Assembly (NCBI RefSeq): GCF_947172395.1
Contig: NC_069100.1
Location: 14,474,109 to 14,538,108, forward strand
Source of the DNA: Bicyclus anynana
Taxonomy: Eukaryota > Arthropoda > Insecta > Lepidoptera > Nymphalidae
Direction: 5' to 3'
DNA: 64,000 bases
The notes beneath the pieces are model-generated. The model ran no database searches. It was not told where the DNA came from and worked only from the letters and a program-made list of their open reading frames with translations. This document shows, piece after piece, positions 9,201 through 16,556 of this stretch. Every line of letters starts with the position of its first letter. The first letter of the stretch is position 1. The position numbers and the translations under genes are program-made.

Positions 9201-11119
9201 TTGTGTTACTCTAGGTGGCTTAGTAAAAGTCGGAGTTAGAGAGCGGAAGCGATCGGGCGGGAGCGACTGGCGATAAAGGGCGCTTTTATTTGTTAATTAA
9301 GTTGTCCTGACAAAAATAATGTGAATCATAACCTTTATTCAACATTGGTTTTCTTATTTTTAAAATCCACTTCTTGAGTTTTTTGCTAAAAATAGATTTC
9401 GTCAGTGATAAAAAAAATCAATGAAATACCTATAGCCATCAAGTCGTTCAAGCAGTCATTGGGCAGGCACAGATCAGACGACTCCACCTCAGAATCTGAC
9501 TCAGTCTTGGGCAGTGGGAAGTCAACGTACGTAGTGGTGTGGGGCTCGTACATTGTCACGTCGTTGTCTTCTGTGAAGCCATTCATAGGCTCCGGCACTG
9601 CTGGAGCTGTGGAACAAATATCAAGTTTATTGTTGTCCTAAATAAATGAAATAAATAAACTAAAAATTATTGGATAGAAGCAGGCGGTACTTTGCGGAAT
9701 TTCATCATGATTATATAATGATTTATATATTTGCCCGGGCGGACAAAATAAGACAGGTGGCCGGAGGCAATTGGGCAAAATCTGCAAGGGATAGGGAGTT
9801 GTGGAAAAGTTTGGAGGAGGCCTTTGTCCTAGGGGACAAACAGAATGTATATACAAACTCTGAATAAAGGTTTTTATTATTATTATTATTTATTTGCCAT
9901 CCTCCGCAAAAAGCATACATAGAAAGTATTTTGTCGGACCTGGGTGACGTTGTCGCATGGGTTTGTCGACTTTTTGCAGAGGATAGCAAAATAAATAAAT
10001 CATTATATAAACTAAAAAATGGCCGTACATATAGATTTTTTATTGCTTTTAACTGTCTTTTTATTGAACTTCGAGTAAGGTTTACAATTTTCTCAAATAC
10101 AACTAATCTGCAGTATAAATTTATACAGATGGTCTATATTTCTTTGAAAGAAGGTGTATTTATTATATAACTAACAACACTTTAGAGGAAAAATATTCAA
10201 ATAAAATTATGAGTGCTACAAATTCAGTCGTTTACTTTTTACATTATATGATGGTATTACATATAAGTAAAGCCTGATAGACATTATCTTGGGTTCTATT
10301 TTTTATATATTTCTATTTTGCAATCATACCCCAGTGATATCAGATGGGTATAACCTATAATAATAAAAATAAATGAAAATTTTAGTTGATAGGTTATACC
10401 CTTTTTTGGCAAAAGGCAAAAAAGGGTATAACCTATCAACTAAAATTTTCAAAGACATGATATAACAAGTTACCTTTAGCCTTCAATTTCTTCTTAGGAC
10501 TCTCATTGGTAGAGCTGACTGCTATTTTGCTTAACTTCAAGGAAGGTACACCCATCTGCCTAACTTTACGTATGGGTGAACTGTTCAACGAAGCAGATTT
10601 GTCCGGTTTATCCATCCGTCTGGTCTTCCTGGGTGAACTTAGAGCTGACGAGACAGATTCAGTCTTCCTGAGCTCCCTATTCAGAGAACTTTGCCTTAGC
10701 TGCACACTTTTAGTTGTCCTCACATCTTTGAGTTTGGTTTTTGACGTCGTTGACACTTTATCATTCTGTGTCTTTGGTTTTATCGACGTCATATCCTTGT
10801 TGGAACTTCTTACGACAGTTTGAAAAATAGGCTTCTTGGGTTCCTCTTTCAGTTTGGTTTTCTTGATATCAACCGGCTTCTCCATGCTTTTAACTGTTTT
10901 AATTCTTACCGGTCTTGTTTTAAGGTCTAAATTCTTTTGAGATCTTGTAATGCAGTGGAAGTTTGGCCCGGAGACCAGACCATTGTCCACTTTCAGTATC
11001 TTTTTCCAAGATGACTTGGTTTTTAGAACAGTTTTTAGTGGTTTCTGTTTTGATTTTGTCACCCTCTGAGTGTTTCTGGTTGAGAGCGGTCGCTCCCTCT
11101 TCCTACTTCTTAACCGCAT
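108..11119 (-). CDS. CTDSPL2: CTD small phosphatase-like protein 2 (N-terminal part, six coding exons, runs off the left edge)
   Basis: Coding exons in transcript order are 11119-10474, 9606-9430, 8576-8311, 5401-5219, 1304-1236 and 215-108. All have GT-AG borders and phases that join without a stop (483 codons). The protein starts MRLRSRKRERP and has a long basic, Ser/Pro/Lys-rich tail with repeated SSPRK/SSPIRK/ESPKKK motifs. An acidic, Ser-rich middle follows, then WADAFDPYLFIKQ at the end of the last visible exon. From family knowledge, vertebrate CTDSPL2 begins MRLRTRK and has a near-identical FDPYxFIK motif just before the FCP1/SCP HAD phosphatase domain. The DxDxT catalytic domain should therefore lie just left of base 1; it is not in the window. 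The N-terminal part is much longer than the roughly 260 residues of the vertebrate protein. The family consists of HAD-type protein phosphatases; a nuclear site would fit the basic N-terminus. It lies head-to-head with the 14306 gene. Exon borders are inferred from sequence alone. Confidence 0.75.
304..622 (-). mobile_element. tRNA-headed SINE, family B (full length)
   Basis: On the minus strand it starts with a tRNA-like head: box A TAGCCCAGTGG and box B GGTTCGAATCC-like. The body has segments shared by all family-B copies (CACGTGTCTCAAACGGTGAAG, then AATTCTCT, CTCATTCTGAGAGGAGACTC, AGCCGAATATGGGTTG). It lies in a CTDSPL2 intron. Because the head is joined to a long shared body, it is a retroposon and not a tRNA gene. 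Confidence 0.8.
1236..1304 (-). CDS. CTDSPL2: CTDSPL2 coding exon 5 (69-bp microexon)
   Basis: Acceptor tttcttacag|AAT and donor GAG|GTAAAT bound 23 codons in phase 0, reading NASDVVVDENSLTCHDEPTQ then DIE. Its acidic composition matches its neighbours. It is separated from exon 4 by a 3.9-kb intron full of transposons. Confidence 0.65.
1839..1940. repeat. 26-bp AT-rich tandem repeat, about four copies
   Basis: The unit TTTATAGATAATATAAATAT plus AATATA is repeated about four times, ending just before the LINE start. It is made entirely of A/T apart from one G per unit. Confidence 0.85.
1999..4494 (+). CDS. LINE endonuclease-reverse transcriptase (831 residues, frameshifted at the end)
   Basis: The N-terminal AP-type endonuclease shows HQNIQS (about residue 13), TEHWL (41), CVYRPP (111), GDFNVD (146) and SDHSGQ (about 209). 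The reverse transcriptase has NNYRPITILPTLSKVFEKI (about 512), FCDLSKAFDCVDH (583), GVPQGSILGPF (641) and the catalytic FADD (about 673). Activity would be nicking of target DNA and target-primed reverse transcription. The frame is open throughout but leaves the family sequence after FVLQKIT, just before its stop. The family C-terminal continues in another frame from 4451. The likely cause is a small deletion near 4465 that removed part of the thumb region and shifted the frame, so this copy is probably dead although recent. I took the first ATG; an earlier N-terminal part may be missing. Confidence 0.88.
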   Translation: MTTEVHCNFNIVHQNIQSINGKELEVELFVEKFNIHILCITEHWLTKSQLSVLDIKNFSLSSVFSRRAGHGGSLILLLNNLKYKDRKDIVSLSVECIVELSCVELERIVIVCVYRPPPADFDQFEEVMEDVMRRLCTSSKQILICGDFNVDILTENSKSVRFLNLFKCFDLTHAFNEPTRITATSGTCLDNIFYNCVIEKKMIINKLDSDHSGQIITILNNKSNSNQWFKYRPITEGKLERFKSIISSKIPSLSFENSHPDRLFGTLFKTIDKEFCKIFNFKRINVTQKLKFSEWATVGIYKSRDRLYELYEEKQYNQTRTYLEHVKNYSKIFKRVCILAKSLHIKDRIIKSENKVQTTWNIINKESGKIRPRDMSFELIVNDKKINTDNEVVNAFEDFFQNVPILLTDSLDSSATEAQRILRGHVKECNVLFEFHHITVSDIKKTFKLLKLKRTGDMWGMSVKVISNIIDVIAPHLAIIFNECVDLGIFPNLMKHGKLLPLFKSGDKTDVNNYRPITILPTLSKVFEKIILNQLLSHFNLNNLFHPEQYGFTKGRSTTDAGAKLLKHIYDAWENAKNAIGVFCDLSKAFDCVDHNILLLKLSHYGIKSVALDLIASYLSDRTQKVCINDSKSRGFSNTMGVPQGSILGPFLFLVYINDLPHHVSGICEIVLFADDTSLIFKSDRSKDNSDDVNRAISHVSHWFTVNNLLLNAKKTKCIEFSLPNVIKLDKSIMINGETLEIENSTVFLGVTLDSKLQWGAHIEKLSGKLSSAAFAVRKIRQFTDVDTARLVYFAYFHSVMSYGILLWGKAADIHSIFVLQKITRVPSSKV
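4451..4852 (+). pseudogene. LINE C-terminal segment in shifted frame
   Basis: This frame carries the rest of the LINE protein: SRESLRQKF, then LFYNKIPKTVMDLP and the typical end GYYTIDEFLNDKGAW. It overlaps the main frame by 44 bases and has no start of its own, so it is the displaced tail of the same polypeptide. The truncated copy at 29750-30300 carries the same segment. Confidence 0.8.
5219..5401 (-). CDS. CTDSPL2: CTDSPL2 coding exon 4
   Basis: Acceptor tcctcccag|CCG and strong donor TGG|GTAAGT, 61 codons in phase 0. It encodes PDFVSMLEQDNYVRDAE, then a SARSPSTGFLAEI segment, ending EGAGW. GC content is far above that of the flanking introns. The vertebrate protein has a PxTPDSGYSS-like stretch before its phosphatase domain, and RSPSTGF may be its counterpart (inference). 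Confidence 0.72.
5540..5730. repeat. Purine-rich imperfect tandem duplication (about 93 bp twice)
   Basis: Two neighbouring units share the order gagagtaagaca/gtgagacaga, gcgaacgt, a short variable part, tggagtgagag, gggag, gtgagaaagattga. It is strongly GA-rich on the plus strand, so CT-rich in the CTDSPL2 transcript sense. It lies in that gene's intron upstream of exon 4. Confidence 0.75.
5828..7106 (-). mobile_element. Non-autonomous Helitron with TACCC array
   Basis: The minus-strand 5' end is TCTATACTCTATACTAATA. The 3' end is a hairpin with stem GCGGACG/CGTCCGC followed by CTAG. It lies between A and T, as Helitrons do. It carries a long TACCC array at 5880-6265 close to its 3' end and Helitron-like internal blocks (ATCGGTCCAGTAG, CACACGGGAACGGG). 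The left terminus is clear; the right one could be 7099 or 7106. Confidence 0.65.
5880..6265 (+). repeat. Degenerate TACCC / CCCTACC array
   Basis: Nearly 390 bases of CCTACC, CCCTACC and TACCCC units with point changes. It is not the insect telomere unit TTAGG. It gives a long but meaningless open frame rich in Pro, Tyr, Leu and Thr (5806-6369). Confidence 0.9.
7107..8310. other. CTDSPL2 intron, no gene seen
   Basis: AT-rich intron DNA between CTDSPL2 exons 3 and 4, outside the Helitron. Short open frames here have no protein-like composition or splice context. A TTTCTTTC-rich stretch occurs near 8180-8205. Confidence 0.5.
8311..8576 (-). CDS. CTDSPL2: CTDSPL2 coding exon 3
   Basis: Acceptor ggttacag|CTGAATG, donor CAG|GTATTT; enters in phase 1 and ends in phase 0. 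It encodes AECARLITNDLSNN, then a mixed-charge DREERKSKGDKK segment and an acidic TTDDLDSCGEF segment. No catalytic residues are expected here. Confidence 0.7.
8577..9429. other. CTDSPL2 intron between exons 2 and 3
   Basis: AT-rich DNA with a Helitron-like fragment near 9117-9175 (CCCGTAGGAATACGGGG). The stretch at 9287-9337 has an inverted relative at 58845-58890 (shared TTGTCAGGACAACTTAATTAA type sequence), so it is part of a dispersed repeat. Confidence 0.5.
9430..9606 (-). CDS. CTDSPL2: CTDSPL2 coding exon 2
   Basis: Acceptor ttccacag|CT and donor G|GTATTTC; it enters and leaves in phase 1. It encodes APAVPEPMNGFTEDNDV followed by an acidic SDSEVESSD stretch and NDCLNDLMAI. The Pro-Glu-Pro/acidic composition differs sharply from the basic first exon. 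Confidence 0.7.
9738..9895 (+). mobile_element. RTE-like LINE 3' end fragment
   Basis: The frame reads DKIRQVAGGNWAKSARDRE followed by LWKSLEEAFV, the typical C-terminus of lepidopteran RTE/Proto2-type LINEs, and ends in a TTATTATTATT tail. It is strongly 5' truncated. Confidence 0.6.
10375..10450. repeat. 36-bp near-perfect hairpin in CTDSPL2 intron 1
   Basis: The left arm 10375-10410 and right arm 10415-10450 pair with one mismatch around a 4-base AAAA loop. It begins about 23 bases inside the intron from the exon 1 donor, so it would fold in the pre-mRNA. A partial relative of the arm (gggtataacctat) lies near 10345. Confidence 0.85.
10474..11119 (-). CDS. CTDSPL2: CTDSPL2 coding exon 1 (ATG exon)
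   Basis: ATG at 11119-11117. A good acceptor (ttttcag) about 25 bases upstream, near 11144, suggests a separate 5'UTR exon. It encodes about 215 basic residues: MRLRSRK at the start, then SSPRKTRRMDKP, SSPIRKVRQ and NESPKKKLKAK near the end, which look like nuclear localisation or phosphorylation segments. The donor G|GTAACTTG gives phase 1. Confidence 0.75.
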
Positions 11120-11188
11120 CGCAAGTTTAAGGTAATGCTTAATCTGAAAAGATCAACAAGTATTTATATCACACTAAGAGTGCTGTAA

Positions 11189-11340
11189 CCAGTGGCGTGC
11201 ATAATGTTGTTGACCAAGGTATGGTATGGTAAGGTAAGACAATTTAACTAAACTGAGCAAAAGTGCATTGGATAAGCATTAACATGACATTTGTTAGGGT
11301 ATGCAGTACTTTAATGCATGTATGAAGTGCACGCCACTGG
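11189..11340. mobile_element. 152-bp MITE, CCAGTGGCG family
   Basis: Perfect 13-bp terminal inverted repeats CCAGTGGCGTGCA, flanked by an identical 6-bp duplication CTGTAA at 11183-11188 and 11341-11346. The termini match the element at 1457-5170. Confidence 0.75.
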
Positions 11341-11360
11341 CTGTAACTACTACTGGCTTT

Positions 11361-11470
11361 GACGGCCTCCGTGGTGCAGTAGTAAGAGCAGTGGATTTAC
11401 AAGAGTGAAGAAGAAGAGGCCCTGGGTTTGATCCCCGTTGGGCCAATTGAGGTTTTCTTAATTGGTTAAA
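11361..11470 (+). mobile_element. SINE family A, head fragment
   Basis: The tRNA-like head GACGGCCTCCGTGGTGCAGT with box B GGTTTGATCCCC and the linker TTTTCTTAATTGG match family A. The body then departs from family A. Confidence 0.7.
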
Positions 11471-11473
11471 ATC

Positions 11474-11513
11474 TTGTACTTCTAACTCCAAACATTGTGA
11501 GTTAGAAGTACAA
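11474..11513. repeat. 15-bp perfect hairpin next to the SINE head
   Basis: TTGTACTTCTAACTC pairs perfectly with GAGTTAGAAGTACAA around a 10-base loop. It sits where the SINE body departs from family A. Confidence 0.8.
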
Positions 11514-12763
11514 AATTTTAAGTCTCCCCAGTTACATAGATGCGTGGTCCGACCCCCACCTAAGGGCACTTTACGCATCTCTATTTTGGCATGGCCATAG
11601 GATCACCCGCACTTTGATTCAGAGACTTCATAAAGATTCCATCTGAATTTAAGTAATAATGAAGTAAGTCATTCAACAGAAATGAGAATATTTTCAAATT
11701 CAAATTTCTTTTAATTTTATTGTAGTTAGTACTAGCAGACACCTACCACTTCATGCATGTGAAATTTAGTTTTTCAATGTATGTTACTTTATAACTTAAC
11801 CTATCTTCCAGTGAAAGTCCCATTAAAATCTGTTCAGCATTCCAAAGATAAGCCCAAACAAACTACAGACAAATGAACAGACAGACAGACGAATTTTAAA
11901 AAAGCTTAATTATGTTTTAGTATCCTGTAAATAACTGTATGAACTATGAAAAAATGAATCTTGAATTCATACACATACAATTGTATTTAAATGTATGTAG
12001 TATTGATTATGTATTTCAACTAATATTTAAAAAAAAATCTATTTATATACTAAAAAAATCTATTTATATACCTAATTATCTTCTTTTCCTACTCATTTCT
12101 TTTAGAATTTATTAATTGTTTTATGTGATATTTCTAGGCTCTAGCTTCGAAGCCTGGTTTGCAGCCTTTTTCTTAATACGCGCGGTCTGTGCCGATAGCT
12201 ATAATACTATACTACAGTACTATAATTATATAGGTAATATACTTACATGAACTCTATAGCATTAGAAAGTTAAGTCTTACTCCACACATTTAACTGATGT
12301 AACACTTTATATTTGTGCATTGCGATTATTGTTTTCTATTCACTAGCTTGAAATTGGTAGCGTACTATATATCTTTCAATTAAACACGAAAATTTGTTCG
12401 CAAAAAAATATATTCTCAGGCCAGCAGTGGCTTCGCGCCTTTTTACTGCGGCAATAATTTACAGAGTATTTCTCTGCCAAATTTAGTTAAATAGCAACGG
12501 AAACAACTAAATCGGTAACTATACTCAAATTTATCGCTGGAAAACTAAAATAATCACTGAATAACTATCCGGAAAATAAAAAAAGCGGCGGTGCTAAATT
12601 ATTGATTTGTGCGCCGCTAATAGTTTGACACTCTCACTCATGCGTACAGTTTATTTATCGCACAATCCAGCAAAACAATCTCACGGGGAAAAAGTAAAGG
12701 CGCTTCGCGATTATCACGTAATTTATTACATTATTTTATGCATTGAAAACACAAAGCCAAACA

Positions 12764-12860
12764 AATGTCAAAATGGCGGCGATTCTTTTCGTAGTGAAGA
12801 TTTTTTTCTTCAGATGGCGTTGCGGTACTGCGCATGCGTTTTAATTTTGCTCTGAAAAGT
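12764..12860. promoter_or_regulatory. Probable CTDSPL2 / divergent promoter with NRF-1-like site
   Basis: TGCGCATGCG at 12829-12838 matches the palindromic NRF-1 site. AAAATGGCGGC near 12770 and CAGATGGCG near 12811 are YY1-like. It lies between the divergent CTDSPL2 and 14306 genes in locally GC-richer DNA with several CpGs. A minus-strand donor (TGA|GTGAGAG) near 12638 could close a 5'UTR exon. Motif-based only. Confidence 0.4.
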
Positions 12861-12920
12861 CGATAATGCACTGCAGTGATGCAAGGTGAAATCTCAGCAG
12901 CAGACAACTTGCATTGGATG

Positions 12921-13568
12921 CAGTGTTACCAGTTGGATCTTATGAGAAGTTACCCGAAATATTAAAAAAGTAACCTTTTTGTGTAAAAAGTAACCTTTTG
13001 ACTACTACTACTCTTGCTTTTTGCGTTCCACAGCATGGCTAAACCACCATTTCAGCCTCTGGGGGCTAAAGTAATTTTGATTTTTTTTTTAAATATCTGT
13101 CTGTTACGAATACTAGCCAAGTACTAAATTACTACAAACCGAAGGAGATTTTACTCGTAAATAGAATCATCTTAAGTAAGGCCCTGATTGTTTGCCTTTT
13201 ACTTATGGGATAAGAAAAATACAATTAAAGAGCAAGGATTTAAAAAACAGTAGACGTTAATTTCTTAAATTCATACTTGATTTTTTTAAGAAATTCAATG
13301 TGACTGCAACTTGCTTATTTCGCAACGTCGATTGTAACGTCTTCATTTATAGTGAGATTGACACAGAAACATCGATGAGTTCTTGAGCATTTGTCCGCAT
13401 TTCTTGATTTAACGACCGTTCTGTTTTAGATATACGAAATTGTAAGTTAATTCTAAAAATTCCGAAATATCACGTAAAAGTAACCTTTTTATTAATGTAA
13501 CCTAAAAGTTACCACTGCAGTCAAAAAATCACCTAAAAGGTTACAAAAGTAACCTTCTGGCAACACTG
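12921..13568. mobile_element. hAT-type MITE with 8-bp TSD
   Basis: Ends CAGTGTTACCAG and CTGGCAACACTG (11 of 12 paired), flanked by the perfect 8-bp duplication ATTGGATG at 12913-12920 and 13569-13576. The inside repeats AAAGTAACCTTTT-like blocks near both ends. It has no coding capacity and so is non-autonomous. Confidence 0.85.
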
Positions 13569-13576
13569 ATTGGATG

Positions 13577-14305
13577 TACCCACGATGTACCCCAAGAGTA
13601 AAATAATAAATAGTTAATAAATTGTTCTTGTTTCTTTCACTTGTTTCAGATGCGTTTCTCATAATATTGACATTTCTTGTAAAGGTATGTAGTTCAGAAT
13701 AACAAGTTAAGTGCTCAATTATTAAATGGTGCAGAACTCAGACGAATAAAGGAAAAAAGAAGTATTTCAAAATCTTAATAGTAAAAAATTCCTTTTAAGT
13801 TTTTTATTCCTATGGCATTACAATATTGATGAGTTTCCTTTGCCATGTTAGCGTCCAATAAAGGTCCAATATGATACAGTAGGACTTGGAAAATTTTTGG
13901 TTCATACTTTAAAGCAAAAAAAAAACCTAAAGCCTTGGTCTTAAAACTTGGTAGGTTAAATACATGCATCTCTAGCTATCATTCCTCTGTGTCTATAGTC
14001 TCTAGTGATCTGTGATTTAGTCTATGGCACTTAATATTTCACATTTTTCATGTATCTAATCTGTGTTTGTCTTTGACGTCTATTCTGTCATCTGTGGTTT
14101 AAATTTAAACTTCATTCAAATCACAAAAAATAACGAATTTTTATGATGTTATTTTTAAAACAAAATACCTATTTGATATTGTGATTGTACTGCATCCCCG
14201 TAACGATATTTAATTGCAAAAATCGAGGTATTGTTGTAATCAATGCTAGATTGAAATAACAGTTGATTTCATTACTATTTGTGAAAGTTTATTTATGTAG
14301 TTAAG
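13577..14305. other. Upstream region of the coiled-coil gene
   Basis: AT-rich DNA with no recognised repeat or exon. It should hold the promoter of the gene starting at 14306. I see no TATA box at a convincing distance. Confidence 0.4.
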
Positions 14306-14347
14306 ATGTCCAGTGCTTCCGTTACTTCGTCGAAACTTGAACTTGAG
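14306..14347 (+). CDS. Coiled-coil gene exon 1
   Basis: Fourteen codons from ATG (context TTAAGATGTCC) to GAG, followed by the donor GTAAATATT. Ser/Thr-rich start, then KLELE leading into the coiled coil of exon 2. Confidence 0.55.
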
Positions 14348-15837
14348 GTAAATATTTGTTAATAATAATAATGTAAGTTTATAAGGCAAGCAGTCTTAAG
14401 TTATTTTAACAGTTAAAGCTGATCCTAAGCTTTTGGCAAGTTTAAGTTAAAGAGTTGCGCGCACGACTTTAAATCTGTTCCTCAAATAACCGGGCAAAGG
14501 GTAGGTATTTTTTTTTTTGTTTTTCTTTTTTTTCATAATAGATAGGTCTACCCAGAGATATATTGTATTCAGTGCTCAAGGCAACTTCTCAGAGTCTGAC
14601 GATGGAGCATTTTAGTTATTATGGTTATATCTAACTAACTTAAAATAAATGCCATATCCGAGACGATATAAAGCCATACCTGATGTGCACTGTTTACCAA
14701 CAAACAAATTAGAAATGAAGGTAGAAATTGCGTGCATTTTAAAACTTTTAAATTTTGTATAGTTTTTTTTTTAATGTTATTTAAAATGTATTGTTTTAAA
14801 CTTATTAATCAAATTAATTGTCATTCATTTACGAGCAAGTTAATTATAATTATTATTAAGTGTGAAATGACTAGCGATTTATACCCTCATTTTTAGTTTG
14901 TTTGTTAGTAAACACACATTACACATTGATTATAGCTTTAGTATAGTCATATTGGAGTTTGGATATTATAGAGCTGAGACTCATCATGCTGCACCAATTT
15001 AGGTTGTTAATGTTAGATTAGATTATATAGCAATCAGATATTAAATGATGATGAGGATTGACAGCTTAACACACTCTCAGAGACAGAGATGTAACACCAT
15101 TAACTTCCCAACTCTCGGCTGAGTATTTTGAATAAAAATTTAAAAGAAGAAAAATTTATTCACTCCAACCCAGGACCTACTGATCTGAAGTCACTAATGC
15201 TAACCATTGGTCTATCCACCTCAGTAGCTATAGCTTGGCAAATTTGTTTGTAACACTGCCGATAGTCAGTGCCGGGCCGGGACGGGGGTAGCAAAGCCCT
15301 GCTCGCATAAATTCATACCCGCGCAGTGCATTTCCCCCGTCGCCTGCTTGTCATGGGAGTGTCAGCAGCGAAGCTATACCAATCTATACTAATATCATAG
15401 AGAGGAAAGATTTGATTGTTTGTTTGTATGTTTTGAATATGACTCTGGAACTTCTGAACCAATTTGATAAATTCTTTCACTGGTAGTTCCCCTACTAGGT
15501 GATCTGACAACATCAAACAAGTAGCAGGGGTTCGCTAGGTGCAGGCGGCTCAGGATTATAATTTTTGGAAGTTCCTAAAAAAGTCCTGAGTCCTGCAGTG
15601 GATGCCCATCGTCTGATATGATGTTTATTATAATAGCTTATTTTTACTCTATTCCAGAAAAAAACATCAGATTTAAAACAAGAACTAGAAGCTTTTCGTG
15701 CCCTGAACAAAAGCCTCGAAACATACCTGGTGCAGCTTCGCACTGTGAACAGAGATATACGAATCTGCAAGAAGAAATGTCAAAAACTTGAGACAGTCAA
15801 CAGGCAATGGGTTGAAATATTAAATTGTATGGAATGA
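14306..15837 (+). CDS. Small coiled-coil protein, 73 residues, two exons (unrecognised)
   Basis: Exon 1 is 14306-14347 (ATG to GAG|GTAAATATT) and exon 2 is 15658-15837 (acceptor ttttactctattccag, stop TGA 15835-15837). The junction is in phase 0. The product starts MSSASVTSSKLELE and is then almost wholly helical with heptad-like Leu/Ile spacing (LKQELEAFRALNKSLETYL, VNRDIRICKKKCQKLETVN), ending RQWVEILNCME. No signal peptide or membrane segment is visible. The size and make-up suggest a small scaffold or complex subunit, but I do not recognise the family. It lies head-to-head with CTDSPL2 and converges on the lectin gene, whose stop is about 660 bases downstream. The coherent frame across the splice and lack of repeats support a real gene. 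No clean AATAAA is seen just downstream. Confidence 0.6.
15384..15496 (+). mobile_element. Helitron fragment in the coiled-coil gene intron
   Basis: Begins TCTATACTAATATCATAGAG, a Helitron-like 5' end, and has the internal block GAACTTCTGAACCAATTTGA followed by TTCTTTCACTGG. The 3' hairpin end is missing. Confidence 0.5.
15658..15837 (+). CDS. Coiled-coil gene exon 2
   Basis: Good polypyrimidine acceptor (tttttactctattccag) followed by 59 codons and TGA. It encodes KKTSDLKQELEAFRALNKSL and the rest of the helical region. A Helitron fragment (15384-15500) lies in the intron just upstream. Confidence 0.65.
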   Translation, partial: KKTSDLKQELEAFRALNKSLETYLVQLRTVNRDIRICKKKCQKLETVNRQWVEILNCME

Positions 15838-15999
15838 TGTCATTCTAAAATGTATATAATGATATGCTTTTCAAAACGCTGAACCAAAGGATTCTATGAT
15901 ATAAAATTAAAATATTAAAAATTATTTACTGTTTTCATTTAGTATTTTACTATTTTATATTTATACTTTAGTCAACGTTTCTTTGCCTCTTTAATCTTA

Positions 16000-16321
16000 G
16001 TATAGATATAATGAAAAATATCACATTGAATGTAAGGAAGGTAAAAATGTCTGATTTTTCATCTAATCATGCTAAAACATTTTTGATTTATTTTGAAACT
16101 TTATAATCTTATTTACTTCACAAATATTCTAACAATCTTTTTTTATAAGTATTAATTTAGTGAATAAATCTTACACTTAATCACGCTACAATCAATAGGA
16201 GCAGAGCAGTGAAGGGAAATGTTGGGAAAACGGGAGAAGTTACTCCATTTTTACAGCGATACTACTGTAAGGGCTGGATTAAAGAGGTCTGAGGGTGGAC
16301 GAAGTCGCGGGCGTCCGCTAG
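16000..16321 (+). mobile_element. Helitron 3' end with older repeat
   Basis: Ends with the family hairpin (GCGGACG-type stem) and CTAG at 16318-16321 followed by T. The block AGGAGCAGAGCAGTGAAG is shared with the longer copies at 38515-39371 and 62059-62982. The 16000-16180 part is also related to 53170-53360. The left end is not resolved. Confidence 0.5.
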
Positions 16322-16408
16322 TAAATGAACAAACATGGCAGCAATAAATCCCCAAATAACACAGTTGTACTTAAATAAAAATAACAAATCAATGATTATT
16401 TAATAATT

Positions 16409-16414
16409 TTTATT
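16409..16414 (-). terminator. Probable poly(A) signal of the lectin gene
   Basis: AATAAA on the minus strand, about 90 bases after the lectin stop codon at 16501. Confidence 0.55.
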
Positions 16415-16500
16415 TAAAATATGTTAAAATTTCTCTATTAGGACCTTTAAAGAGTCGGTACAAGTAACATGAGGACAATAGCAGAGATTAGATTAGGTCA

Positions 16501-16556
16501 CTAAGATTCAACTTCCACTGTGCTGTTGTCAACCACTGGTTTTGGTGAGAATTTTT
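16501..16556 (-). CDS. Lectin exon 13: C-terminal tail and stop
   Basis: Acceptor tttgtttcag|AA, then KFSPKPVVDNSTVEVES and TAG at 16503-16501. A short polar tail with one NST sequon and no GPI or membrane signal. Confidence 0.75.
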
